From positions 1 to 64,000 of the forward strand of contig NZ_JAUFPW010000032.1 of NCBI RefSeq assembly GCF_030409415.1: a stretch of 64,000 nucleotides of DNA. The letters run 5' to 3'. Shown here in pieces: positions 26,548 through 34,508 of the stretch (within the stretch, counting starts at the first letter, position 1; the number at the start of each line of letters is the position of its first letter). The notes beneath the pieces were generated by a model. The model searched no databases and had not been told where the DNA came from. It saw nothing but the letters and a program-made list of their open reading frames with translations. The stretch is from Pedobacter aquatilis. Lineage in GTDB: Bacteria; Bacteroidota; Bacteroidia; Sphingobacteriales; Sphingobacteriaceae. A program made the translations under genes and the position numbers.

Positions 26548-28866
26548 TCATACCAACTCTGCGTTACTTACTTCAATTTCAGCGTTGCCGGCTAATTGAT
26601 AAATCTGGTTTTTGATACCGATTTCTAAATCAACATCATTATTATTTTTAATGTTGATGCCGTTTTCGGTGATATTGATTTTTAAAGTAGCACCTCTGAA
26701 ACCAATCGTAAACGAGAACGATTTCCACTGTGTTGGTAAAAATGGATTAAACTGTAATTTGCCATCACGGACACGCATACCTGCAAATCCCTCAACCACA
26801 CTCATCCAGGTTCCAGCCATCGATGTAATGTGTAAACCATCTTCGGTATCGTTGTTGTAATCATCCAAATCTAAACGAGCCGTACGTAAATAGAATTCGT
26901 AAGCACGGGCTTCATCGTTTAATTTTGCGGCTAAAATACTGTGTACGCAAGGCGATAAAGAACTTTCGTGAACGGTGCGTGGCTCATAGAAATCAAAGTT
27001 TCTTCTGATGGTTTCCAAATCGTAATCTTCCTCAAAGAAATACAATCCTTGCAAAACATCGGCCTGTTTAATAAAAGGCGAACGCAAAATTCTATCCCAG
27101 CTCCACTTCTGGTTAATTGGTCTTTCGCTTGCCGGCAAATCTTTTACTAAGGTTTGTTCCTTATCTAAATAACCATCTTGCTGTAAGAAAATGCCTAAAT
27201 TTTTATCTTCAGGATAATACATTTTTTCGATGATATCTGCCCAATCTGCAAATTCTTTATCCTCTAAATTTAAGATTTTTAATAAGCTGTTATATTTTTC
27301 TGGCTGTTGATTTTTAACAATTTCCGCAGCTTCGGTGGCATATTTCATGCACCAGGTTGCCAATAAATTAGTGTACCAGTTATTGTTTACGTTGTTTTCA
27401 TACTCATTCGGACCAGTTACACCCAACATTACATATTGCTGTTTTTCGCCACTCCAGTTTACACGTTGTTTCCAGAAACGGGCAATGGCGATTAAAACCT
27501 CCAAACCATATTCATGCAGATAACTTTCATCACCCGTGTAACGAATGTAATTGTAAATCGCGAATGCGATTGCACCATTACGATGAATTTCCTCAAAGGT
27601 AATTTCCCACTCATTGTGGCATTCCTCACCATTCATGGTAACCATTGGATATAAAGCTGCACCATCCTTAAAGCCCAATTTTGCTGCATTTTCGATGGCT
27701 TTACCCAATTGTTTATGGCGATAGACTAATAAGTTTTTGCTTACTTCTTGCGGAGCGGTTGCCAAATAAAACGGCACGCAATACGCTTCAGTATCCCAAT
27801 ATGTAGAACCTCCGTATTTTTCACCTGTAAAGCCTTTCGGACCGATATTTAGTCTATCATCTTTACCAGTGTAGGTTTGAAACAACTGAAAAATATTAAA
27901 ACGGATAGCTTGTTGAGCAGCAACATCGCCCTCAATTACGATATCGCTTTCCTCCCATTTGGTTGCCCAAGCTTCGGTTTGTTCTTTTAATAAAGCATCG
28001 AAACCTTTAGCTGTTGCTTTTGCAATAACCGATTTTGTTTCTTTTAAAAGTGCTTCCTTTGGATAATTTTCAGAAGATAAATTAGCAGCAATTTTAATTA
28101 AAGTAATTTCCTCGTTAGCTTTTATATCAACAGAAAAGGTTTGTCCAACGAATTTTTCCTTGCGAACTTCTTCAATGTTAACCGTTAGTTTTTCTTCGTT
28201 TTTATAAACTTCGATGTTGCTTCCTGTGCAAACTTCGAACTCCGTTTTCTTTGTTCTAAGTTTAATGTAAGCTTCTGTTCCAGTAATTTCATCAGAAATC
28301 ATTGTCCAGAATTTTTCATCGTAGTTGCTATCCTGATTTTTAACATCGCCATCAATAAACGGTGTTAAAGTGATTTTTCCATCGAAATCAACAGCAGTAA
28401 TGCCATAACGAATTGCGCCAACTTCATCATCAGCGATGCTGCAAAAACGTGTAGCCTTTACTTTTACCGTTTTGCCATTTTTAAGTTTTGCGGTGAAAGT
28501 GCGCTCCAGAATTCCGGCATGCATGTTAAGTACACGTTTGAAATCGCTAACTTCTGCAGTTGACAAATCAAGAATTTCATCATCAATTTTAACTTCGATG
28601 CCTACCCAATTTGCCGCATTTAAAACTTTAGCAAAGTATTCAGGGTAGCCATTTTTCCACCAGCCTACACGGGTTTTATCTGGATAATAAACACCAGCAA
28701 CATAGTTACCAGGCAAGGTTTCGCCAGTATAAGTTTCTTCAAAATTGGCACGTTGCCCCATACGGCCATTACCCAAACTGAAAATACTTTCTGAAATTTT
28801 ATTTAAATGTGGATCAAAGCCTTCCTCGATTATGTTCCACTCATCCGCTTTAATGTAATTCTTCAT
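26548..28866 (-). CDS. GH65 glycoside phosphorylase, probably maltose phosphorylase
   Basis: A 772-residue cytoplasmic enzyme (no signal peptide). It has an N-terminal beta-sandwich domain (LGNGRMGQRANFEE, 31-44), then the (alpha/alpha)6 catalytic barrel with YWDTEAYCVPFYL (356-368), the general acid Glu488 in GVTGPNEYE and HESSLSPCVHSILAAK near the phosphate site. Inverting phosphorolysis of maltose gives glucose plus beta-glucose-1-phosphate. The beta-phosphoglucomutase gene immediately upstream supports a beta-G1P product; kojibiose or trehalose phosphorylases share the fold, but the starch context favours maltose. Confidence 0.92.
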   Translation of the reverse strand: MKNYIKADEWNIIEEGFDPHLNKISESIFSLGNGRMGQRANFEETYTGETLPGNYVAGVYYPDKTRVGWWKNGYPEYFAKVLNAANWVGIEVKIDDEILDLSTAEVSDFKRVLNMHAGILERTFTAKLKNGKTVKVKATRFCSIADDEVGAIRYGITAVDFDGKITLTPFIDGDVKNQDSNYDEKFWTMISDEITGTEAYIKLRTKKTEFEVCTGSNIEVYKNEEKLTVNIEEVRKEKFVGQTFSVDIKANEEITLIKIAANLSSENYPKEALLKETKSVIAKATAKGFDALLKEQTEAWATKWEESDIVIEGDVAAQQAIRFNIFQLFQTYTGKDDRLNIGPKGFTGEKYGGSTYWDTEAYCVPFYLATAPQEVSKNLLVYRHKQLGKAIENAAKLGFKDGAALYPMVTMNGEECHNEWEITFEEIHRNGAIAFAIYNYIRYTGDESYLHEYGLEVLIAIARFWKQRVNWSGEKQQYVMLGVTGPNEYENNVNNNWYTNLLATWCMKYATEAAEIVKNQQPEKYNSLLKILNLEDKEFADWADIIEKMYYPEDKNLGIFLQQDGYLDKEQTLVKDLPASERPINQKWSWDRILRSPFIKQADVLQGLYFFEEDYDLETIRRNFDFYEPRTVHESSLSPCVHSILAAKLNDEARAYEFYLRTARLDLDDYNNDTEDGLHITSMAGTWMSVVEGFAGMRVRDGKLQFNPFLPTQWKSFSFTIGFRGATLKINITENGINIKNNNDVDLEIGIKNQIYQLAGNAEIEVSNAELV

Positions 28867-28870
28867 ATTC

Positions 28871-29028
28871 TAGTATCAAGTAGTTAGTATCAAGTATCAG
28901 TACCTGAGCTAAACTTTATTCTTTATTTTAGTAGCAAGTATTTAGTATCGAGTATTTAGTATCAAGTATCAAGACAGGTGCTATTAGTATCAACCCAAAC
29001 TTGATACCTGATACTAGCTACTTGATAA
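28871..29028. repeat. Array of TAGTATCAAG units in both orientations
   Basis: The gap between pgmB and the GH65 gene is built of repeated TAGTATCAAGTA-type units on one side (28871-28905 and 28929-28974) and inverted units at the other (CTTGATACCTGATACTAGCT at 29000-29019, then ACTTGATA). The two sides can fold on each other. A shorter relative lies at 1785-1818. Confidence 0.6.
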
Positions 29029-29031
29029 TCT

Positions 29032-29718
29032 TTACAATTCCTCTAAATCTGTAACCGTTAATTTATCTAATCCGCTAACTACAACATCTGCATCGGTGAG
29101 CACACTTTTTTCGCCGATACCTATAGCTTTCATTCCACCACGTTTTGCAGCTACTACACCGGCTACAGCATCTTCAAAAACCACACATTCTTCTGGTTTA
29201 AAACCTAAAAGTTCTGCTCCCTTAAGAAATACTTCTGGGTCGGGTTTTGATTTTGTAACCATGTTTCCATCTACAATCTCATCAAAAAAATGAGCAAGAT
29301 TGGTACGTTCTAAAATGATTCCTGAATTTTTACTTGCAGAGCCTAATGCCAATTTATAGCCCGCTTTGTGAATTTCAGTTAAAAAATCAACCGTTCCAGG
29401 TAAAACTTCAGCAGGAGTCATTTTGGTAATCATATCTACATACCAACTATTTTTCAAAGTCGCCAATTCTTCTTTTTCAGCATCGGTTTTTTCTACACCG
29501 CCCCAAGCCAGAATTTTATTTAAGCTTTCAACACGACTTACGCCTTTCAATTGCTCATTTTGCTCTTCGGTAAAATCGAAATCCATGGTATTGGCCAACC
29601 GTTTCCAGGCCTGATAATGGTAAACTGCAGTATCTACCAAAACGCCATCCAAATCAAATAGACAAGCCTTAATTTTACTCGTGATTACCGAGTTGGAATT
29701 TGTATGTGTTTTTAGCAT
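29032..29718 (-). CDS. pgmB: Beta-phosphoglucomutase
   Basis: A HAD-superfamily enzyme of 228 residues that converts beta-glucose-1-phosphate to glucose-6-phosphate. Motif I is CLFDLDGVLVDTA with nucleophile Asp22 and acid/base Asp24, and the cap domain follows (YHYQAWKRLAN). Motif II is LALGSASKN, motif III Lys is in TKSKPDPEVFLKGAELLG, and motif IV is CVVFEDAVAGVVAAK. It acts directly on the product of the GH65 phosphorylase encoded next. The preceding gene is 147 bp upstream and the following one 165 bp downstream across a repeat array. Confidence 0.93.
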   Translation of the reverse strand: MLKTHTNSNSVITSKIKACLFDLDGVLVDTAVYHYQAWKRLANTMDFDFTEEQNEQLKGVSRVESLNKILAWGGVEKTDAEKEELATLKNSWYVDMITKMTPAEVLPGTVDFLTEIHKAGYKLALGSASKNSGIILERTNLAHFFDEIVDGNMVTKSKPDPEVFLKGAELLGFKPEECVVFEDAVAGVVAAKRGGMKAIGIGEKSVLTDADVVVSGLDKLTVTDLEEL

Positions 29719-29865
29719 TGTATTATTTTTATTTTGCTTAATAATTTCATCGCTTTAATTGAACGAAAGTGATGCCAAATGATTAAACATTTGCAAGTCG
29801 CTTATTATGAAATAATTAAATTTTAATCAATTTTTAAATTTGTTCGCAAATGGACAAAGCAAACA

Positions 29866-31710
29866 CTAATTTAACTCTAAAACCAAAGTTGTTTTTGCCG
29901 GAACTTTAATTTCTTTAAATGGTACAGTTTGGTTATTGATAATGTTTTTGGCCGTTGTAGTGCCTATCGTTCTTTCCGCAAAACGGTCTGTATTTAAAGT
30001 TTTTTCCTTTTCTGTATTATTGGAAATAACCATCACGGTTCCTTTTGCAGTTTTGTTATAACGGAAGTAAACATAAACATCATCCTCAGGCACAAATTGC
30101 ATTAATTTCCCGGTTTGCAAAGCAGGACTATTTTTACGGTAAGTTGCCAAGGTTTTAACGTAATCAAAAGCCTCGTTTTCTTTGTTCGTTCTGCCATCTG
30201 AGATAAATTTATCTTTTTTATCACCTTCCCATCCACCAGGAAAATCAGAACGAACCAAACCATCAGGATTTGAAAAATTTTTCATTAAAATTTCCGTTCC
30301 ATAATACATTTGAGGAATGCCACGCATGGTTAACAAAAGCGCCATACCCATTTTGTATTTATCGAAATCTTCATTCACTACAGAATAAAAACGACTCATA
30401 TCATGGTTATCTAAAGCTATACAATTTTTGGTTGGATCTTGATATAGAAAATCGTGAGCTACAACATCATACAAACGATTAATGCCATCTGTCCAGCCGT
30501 TTTTACCATTTAAGGCTTCGTAAATTCCTTCCTTCACCGCCATATCTGTAATGCCTGGTAAATGCGTATCAAAGCCGCGATTAACGGTATTTCCTTGCGT
30601 GAAATACGCCTGATTGGCTACGCCAGAAACGAAAGTTTCGCCAAATACAGATAAGGTTGGAAATTCTGCTTTTAATTTGATTGCCCAATCTGCCATGTAT
30701 TCAGGGTCGTTGTATGGATAAGTATCTAAACGTAGTCCATCAATTCCTGCATATTCAATCCACCAGATGTGATTTTGTGTTAAGTAATTTTGAACGTAGG
30801 GATTTTTTTGGTTCAAATCGGGCATGGATGGTACAAACCAACCATCCAACATTTTTTTTCTATCCGCTTCGGATGCATGCGTATCCATAACCGTTTGATC
30901 GCGGTAACTGGTTTGTGTATATTTTGGCCATTGGTGCACCCAATTTTTCATTGGCAAATCTTTAAAAAACCAATGTCCGGTACCAATGTGGTTGTGAACA
31001 ATATCTTTTATCACTTTCATGCCTTTTGCATGAGCCGTTTCTACGTACCTTTTAAATAATTCGTTAGTTCCGTAGCGAGGATCTATTTTATAGTGATCGG
31101 TAGCAGCATAACCATGATAAGAAGCTTGCGGCATATCGTTTTCGATTTCCGGAGTCATCCAAACTGTAGTAATGCCTAAATCCTTTAAATAATCTAAATG
31201 ATTAATTACGCCTTGTATATCTCCACCGTGGCGGTAATACATGCTATCGCGGTTTAGTGCGGTTTCGGTTAAACCTTGCACCACATCATTACTTTTATCG
31301 CCGTTAGAAAAACGGTCGGGCATCAATAAGTAAATGAAATCCCTTTGAGTTACCGCTTGAATTCGGTTTGCTGTTTTGTTACGGTTTTTTATTTCGTAAT
31401 TGTACGAAAATAGTTTTTTGCCATTGGCAGAAAAATTTATAGGAAATTTACCTGCTTTTACGGATAGGGCTAACTCCAAATCAATAAAAAGGTAATTAGG
31501 ATTTTCAACTTTGTTAACCTTAACCAGTTTTACACCAGGATAAGATAAGCTTGGCGTACTTGCGGCAATATTTTCGCCATGAACAAGTAATTGTAGTTTG
31601 GGATTTTTCATCCCCGAGAACCAAAACATTGGTTCGATACGCTCTAATTTTTGAGCAAAAAGATTCGTGCTTAAAAAGAGCGAAATGATTAAAATTAAAT
31701 TATTTTTCAT
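29866..31710 (-). CDS. Periplasmic GH13 neopullulanase/cyclomaltodextrinase-like enzyme (SusA role)
   Basis: About 614 residues with a signal peptide (MKNNLILIISLFLSTNLFAQ). An N-terminal immunoglobulin-like domain typical of cyclomaltodextrinases follows (IEPMFWFSGMKNPKLQLLVH). The GH13 catalytic regions are IKDIVHNHIG, GLRLDTYPYN (nucleophile), VFGETFVSG (acid) and ALDNHDMSRF. SusA-type enzymes degrade imported maltodextrins in the periplasm. The start at 31710 was chosen because a longer frame to 31827 adds 39 residues that do not look like a signal. It lies 178 bp after the SusE-like gene with a strong hairpin between them. Confidence 0.92.
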   Translation of the reverse strand: MKNNLILIISLFLSTNLFAQKLERIEPMFWFSGMKNPKLQLLVHGENIAASTPSLSYPGVKLVKVNKVENPNYLFIDLELALSVKAGKFPINFSANGKKLFSYNYEIKNRNKTANRIQAVTQRDFIYLLMPDRFSNGDKSNDVVQGLTETALNRDSMYYRHGGDIQGVINHLDYLKDLGITTVWMTPEIENDMPQASYHGYAATDHYKIDPRYGTNELFKRYVETAHAKGMKVIKDIVHNHIGTGHWFFKDLPMKNWVHQWPKYTQTSYRDQTVMDTHASEADRKKMLDGWFVPSMPDLNQKNPYVQNYLTQNHIWWIEYAGIDGLRLDTYPYNDPEYMADWAIKLKAEFPTLSVFGETFVSGVANQAYFTQGNTVNRGFDTHLPGITDMAVKEGIYEALNGKNGWTDGINRLYDVVAHDFLYQDPTKNCIALDNHDMSRFYSVVNEDFDKYKMGMALLLTMRGIPQMYYGTEILMKNFSNPDGLVRSDFPGGWEGDKKDKFISDGRTNKENEAFDYVKTLATYRKNSPALQTGKLMQFVPEDDVYVYFRYNKTAKGTVMVISNNTEKEKTLNTDRFAERTIGTTTAKNIINNQTVPFKEIKVPAKTTLVLELN

Positions 31711-31850
31711 TCTAGTATGAAATGATACGTGTGAGATTAAAGAACGTAGTTTTACCAGAAAATTTGGTTGAGCATTTGAGTTTGAAACGAAAGTTATCTG
31801 ACTTAATAAAAATGAGGATCTGATCATATTAAATGCTTAAGAATTTAAAA

Positions 31851-31882
31851 CAATACCCTGCAATTTTGTTTGCAGGGTATTG
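31851..31882 (-). terminator. Strong hairpin between SusE-like gene and GH13 gene
   Basis: CAATACCCTGCA (31851-31862) and TGCAGGGTATTG (31871-31882) are a perfect 12-base inverted repeat with an 8-base loop. On the minus strand TTTTAAATTC follows, so it is probably a partial terminator or mRNA-end stabiliser after the outer-membrane genes. Confidence 0.7.
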
Positions 31883-31888
31883 ATTTGA

Positions 31889-32893
31889 TTAAAGTTTTGT
31901 CATTGTATAGGTACCACCTTTGCCGTCTGCACTCACAGTTAACACAAGTTTGTAGTTTCCTGCAGTTGCGACAGTAATGTCAGCGCCATTATTACCAATA
32001 CTTGTTCCCCAATCATGGTTTTTCCTAAATTTAAAAGCACCAGGAGTTAAGGCAACAGTAGCAGTCCATGTATTGTTTCCATCATTTGTAGGTTTTAAAT
32101 CAGTATCTACCGACCAGTTACTTCCTGGAATTGCATTACCAATGATTGACCAGTAATCTGCATCAGCAAGAGTATAAACGAATGTATTTAAATCCACAGT
32201 AAGTAATTTAAATCCCGCAGTTACAGAGTTTATGTCTCCACCAGAAGTACTCAATTTGCCACCACCAGCATCTCCATAGGCAACATCCCATTTTTTTGCA
32301 GGTGTTATTTTAAATTTCTGGCCATCAAACTTAATAACACCAGAATAAACGCCGTTACCAGTAATCGATACTAAACTATCGGCACTTGCCGGATTCCAAC
32401 CTTGATAATTACCAGGAACATATATCCAGGCCGTTAATGGGAACGGTTTTGAATTGATAGTTACAACATTACTATAAGCTGGCGATGCCGTAGTAGAAAT
32501 AGATGATTTAATTCTAAATTCTACATCTGTATTTGTTGTTGTAGAAATGCCTAAAGACAATAAAAGGTTGTTGAAATCTAAACCATTATATGCTTTAGAA
32601 GTAGTTTTTGCATCAAGCAATACTTCTTTAGGTGCTGCAAAGTTTGTTCCTTTAACGGCTAGTTGTAATGTATTCGAAACTGCTGCCTGATAACCAAAGT
32701 TTGCATCAGTTAAACTGAAGGTAACAACCGTAGCGGTAAGCTTTGATTTATCTAAAACAACACTCGTTGCTGAAGTTTGTAAAGCACCTCCACTTCCTGA
32801 AGTTGCAATTGCTCTAGTTTCATCCTTTTTACAAGACCAAAGCGATAAAGCAATGATGCTGAATGCTAAGGATTTTAAGAAAATTGATTTCAT
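31889..32893 (-). CDS. SusE/SusF-like starch-binding outer-membrane lipoprotein
   Basis: A 334-residue lipoprotein (SIIALSLWSCKKDE lipobox). The N-terminal part (about 35-150) resembles the SusE immunoglobulin-like domain (SATSVVLDKSKLTATVVTFS). Two tandem starch-binding-type modules follow, starting AWIYVPGNYQGWNPASADSL (about 155) and YWSIIGNAIPGSNWSVDTDL (about 247), each with the Trp residues expected for stacking on glucose rings. It should sit on the cell surface and hold alpha-glucan near the SusC/SusD channel. It lies 18 bp downstream of susD. Confidence 0.87.
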   Translation of the reverse strand: MKSIFLKSLAFSIIALSLWSCKKDETRAIATSGSGGALQTSATSVVLDKSKLTATVVTFSLTDANFGYQAAVSNTLQLAVKGTNFAAPKEVLLDAKTTSKAYNGLDFNNLLLSLGISTTTNTDVEFRIKSSISTTASPAYSNVVTINSKPFPLTAWIYVPGNYQGWNPASADSLVSITGNGVYSGVIKFDGQKFKITPAKKWDVAYGDAGGGKLSTSGGDINSVTAGFKLLTVDLNTFVYTLADADYWSIIGNAIPGSNWSVDTDLKPTNDGNNTWTATVALTPGAFKFRKNHDWGTSIGNNGADITVATAGNYKLVLTVSADGKGGTYTMTKL

Positions 32894-32911
32894 ATCTTTT
32901 GAATGATTTTA

Positions 32912-34495
32912 TTAATAACCAGTATTTTGTTTCAGATTTGGATTAGCAATCAAATCTGCAGTTGGTAGCGGATATAAATTGCGGTATGCAGGCAATGCAG
33001 TACCAGCTTTTACACCACCTTTAAATTGCCATAAATAACTTCCATCTGTATATTTTCCGTAGCGCACTAAATCTGTACGGCGGTGACCTTCCCAGTATAA
33101 CTCACGACCGCGTTCATCTAAGAAAAAGTCGGTAGTTAAGGTAGAAACGTTTCCTGATGTATTACCATAAGCACGGAAACGTAATGCATTTACATAAGAT
33201 AAAGCCAACGCAGTTGTTCCGCCCGTTCCACCACGCATTACTGCTTCACCATAAATTAAATATTGTTCAGCCAAACGGAAAATCGGGAAATCTAATGAAC
33301 TGAATGTTCCATTTAATGATGGAGGCGTTACATTATTTGAACTAACGTTTTTAAATTTAGTTACACGTAACCCATCAGTAAATACACCAATGTCATCAAT
33401 TGTATTTTTTGTACCGAAGAAAGCACCACGTTTATCTAAAGTTCCGTTTGCATCAGGAAATAAAGCAGGCAAATTAGCACGGGTTCTGTTACCACCCCAG
33501 CCGCCGTTAGGCACACCATAAGTTGCCGGATTCATATCACCATTAATGCCTGCATTAATTAAGAAAGTTGTACCACCATAATTTGTGCTGTTAACGCCAT
33601 CGTAGTTAATGCTTAAGATGGTTTCAAGGTTATTTACATTGTTATCTGTTCTGAATAAATCCATGTAGTTTCCTTTTAACTGATAACCACCGTTGATAAC
33701 TTTGCTCGAATATGTAATCGCCTCAGTATATTTTGCAGTACCAGTATAAACTTGTGCATTCAGGTAAATTCTTGCAAGTAATGACCACGCAGCACCTTTA
33801 TCAGCACGACCGTAGTCGTTTGTACGAGGCTCCGGCAAATCTGTTTCAATTGCTTTTAACTCAGATTCTACATAATTAAACAAAGCTGCTCTTTGAATTT
33901 GTTGCGGTGCAACTTTACCAATCGCATCATTTTCAGTAACAAAAGGCGGATTGCCAAAAGCATCCATCAATACCCAATATTGATAAGCACGTAAAAAACG
34001 AGCTTCTGAACGGTATTTTGCAATTGCCGTTGCATCAGCACCGGTAATGTTACGGCTAGCTAATTTCTCAGGCGTACTTTCGCGAAGAAACTCATTAACA
34101 AACGTAATTTGTAGAATACTTCTTGAATATAAACCCCTTAAGAATTGGTTATCAACACTTGGTGTAGAATAATCTAATTCTGGAATACCAGTATCGCCCC
34201 AAGCACAGATTGCTTCGTCAGTTGTTAACTCTTGAGAAGTCCAGAACAACCTTAAAAAATCTGCAAAACCAGAGTTTAAACCACCAACATCACTGTTATC
34301 AGAACCCGAAGGACTAGTTAATGAGTAAGTAGCATATAATTTAACCAAACTATTTTTATAACCTGCTGGAGTTGCATAAACAACATCAGCAGTTGCATCG
34401 TTAGTTGGCTTTAAATTTAAAGCATCTTTCTTACAAGAATTTAAAGAAAGCAGTAAAGCGCCTGATGCTAATAATATTTTAAATGAATTTTTCAT
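32912..34495 (-). CDS. SusD-family starch-uptake lipoprotein
   Basis: A 527-residue surface lipoprotein (LLSLNSCKKDAL lipobox). SusD-type TPR helices are seen in ARFLRAYQYWVLMDAFGN, KGAAWSLLARIYLNAQVYTG and YLIYGEAVMRGG, and the C-terminal RELYWEGHRRTDLVRYGKYT segment with PLPTADLIANPNLKQNTGY is characteristic of the canonical SusD group. It binds malto-oligosaccharide and closes over the SusC barrel. It follows susC by 13 bp, so translation is probably coupled. Confidence 0.94.
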   Translation of the reverse strand: MKNSFKILLASGALLLSLNSCKKDALNLKPTNDATADVVYATPAGYKNSLVKLYATYSLTSPSGSDNSDVGGLNSGFADFLRLFWTSQELTTDEAICAWGDTGIPELDYSTPSVDNQFLRGLYSRSILQITFVNEFLRESTPEKLASRNITGADATAIAKYRSEARFLRAYQYWVLMDAFGNPPFVTENDAIGKVAPQQIQRAALFNYVESELKAIETDLPEPRTNDYGRADKGAAWSLLARIYLNAQVYTGTAKYTEAITYSSKVINGGYQLKGNYMDLFRTDNNVNNLETILSINYDGVNSTNYGGTTFLINAGINGDMNPATYGVPNGGWGGNRTRANLPALFPDANGTLDKRGAFFGTKNTIDDIGVFTDGLRVTKFKNVSSNNVTPPSLNGTFSSLDFPIFRLAEQYLIYGEAVMRGGTGGTTALALSYVNALRFRAYGNTSGNVSTLTTDFFLDERGRELYWEGHRRTDLVRYGKYTDGSYLWQFKGGVKAGTALPAYRNLYPLPTADLIANPNLKQNTGY

Positions 34496-34508
34496 CTTAA
34501 TCTTTTAT

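Noticed and set aside
26465..26551. N-terminal extension of the amylase from ATG 26551
   Set aside because: It would translate a repeat arm before a normal signal peptide, although the ATGA overlap with the GH65 stop is tempting.
28871..29028. CRISPR array
   Set aside because: The units are short, irregular and in both orientations, with no unique spacers and no cas genes in the window.
30270..31059. Plus-strand frames opposite the periplasmic GH13 gene
   Set aside because: They are shadows with low-complexity content and no recognisable domain.
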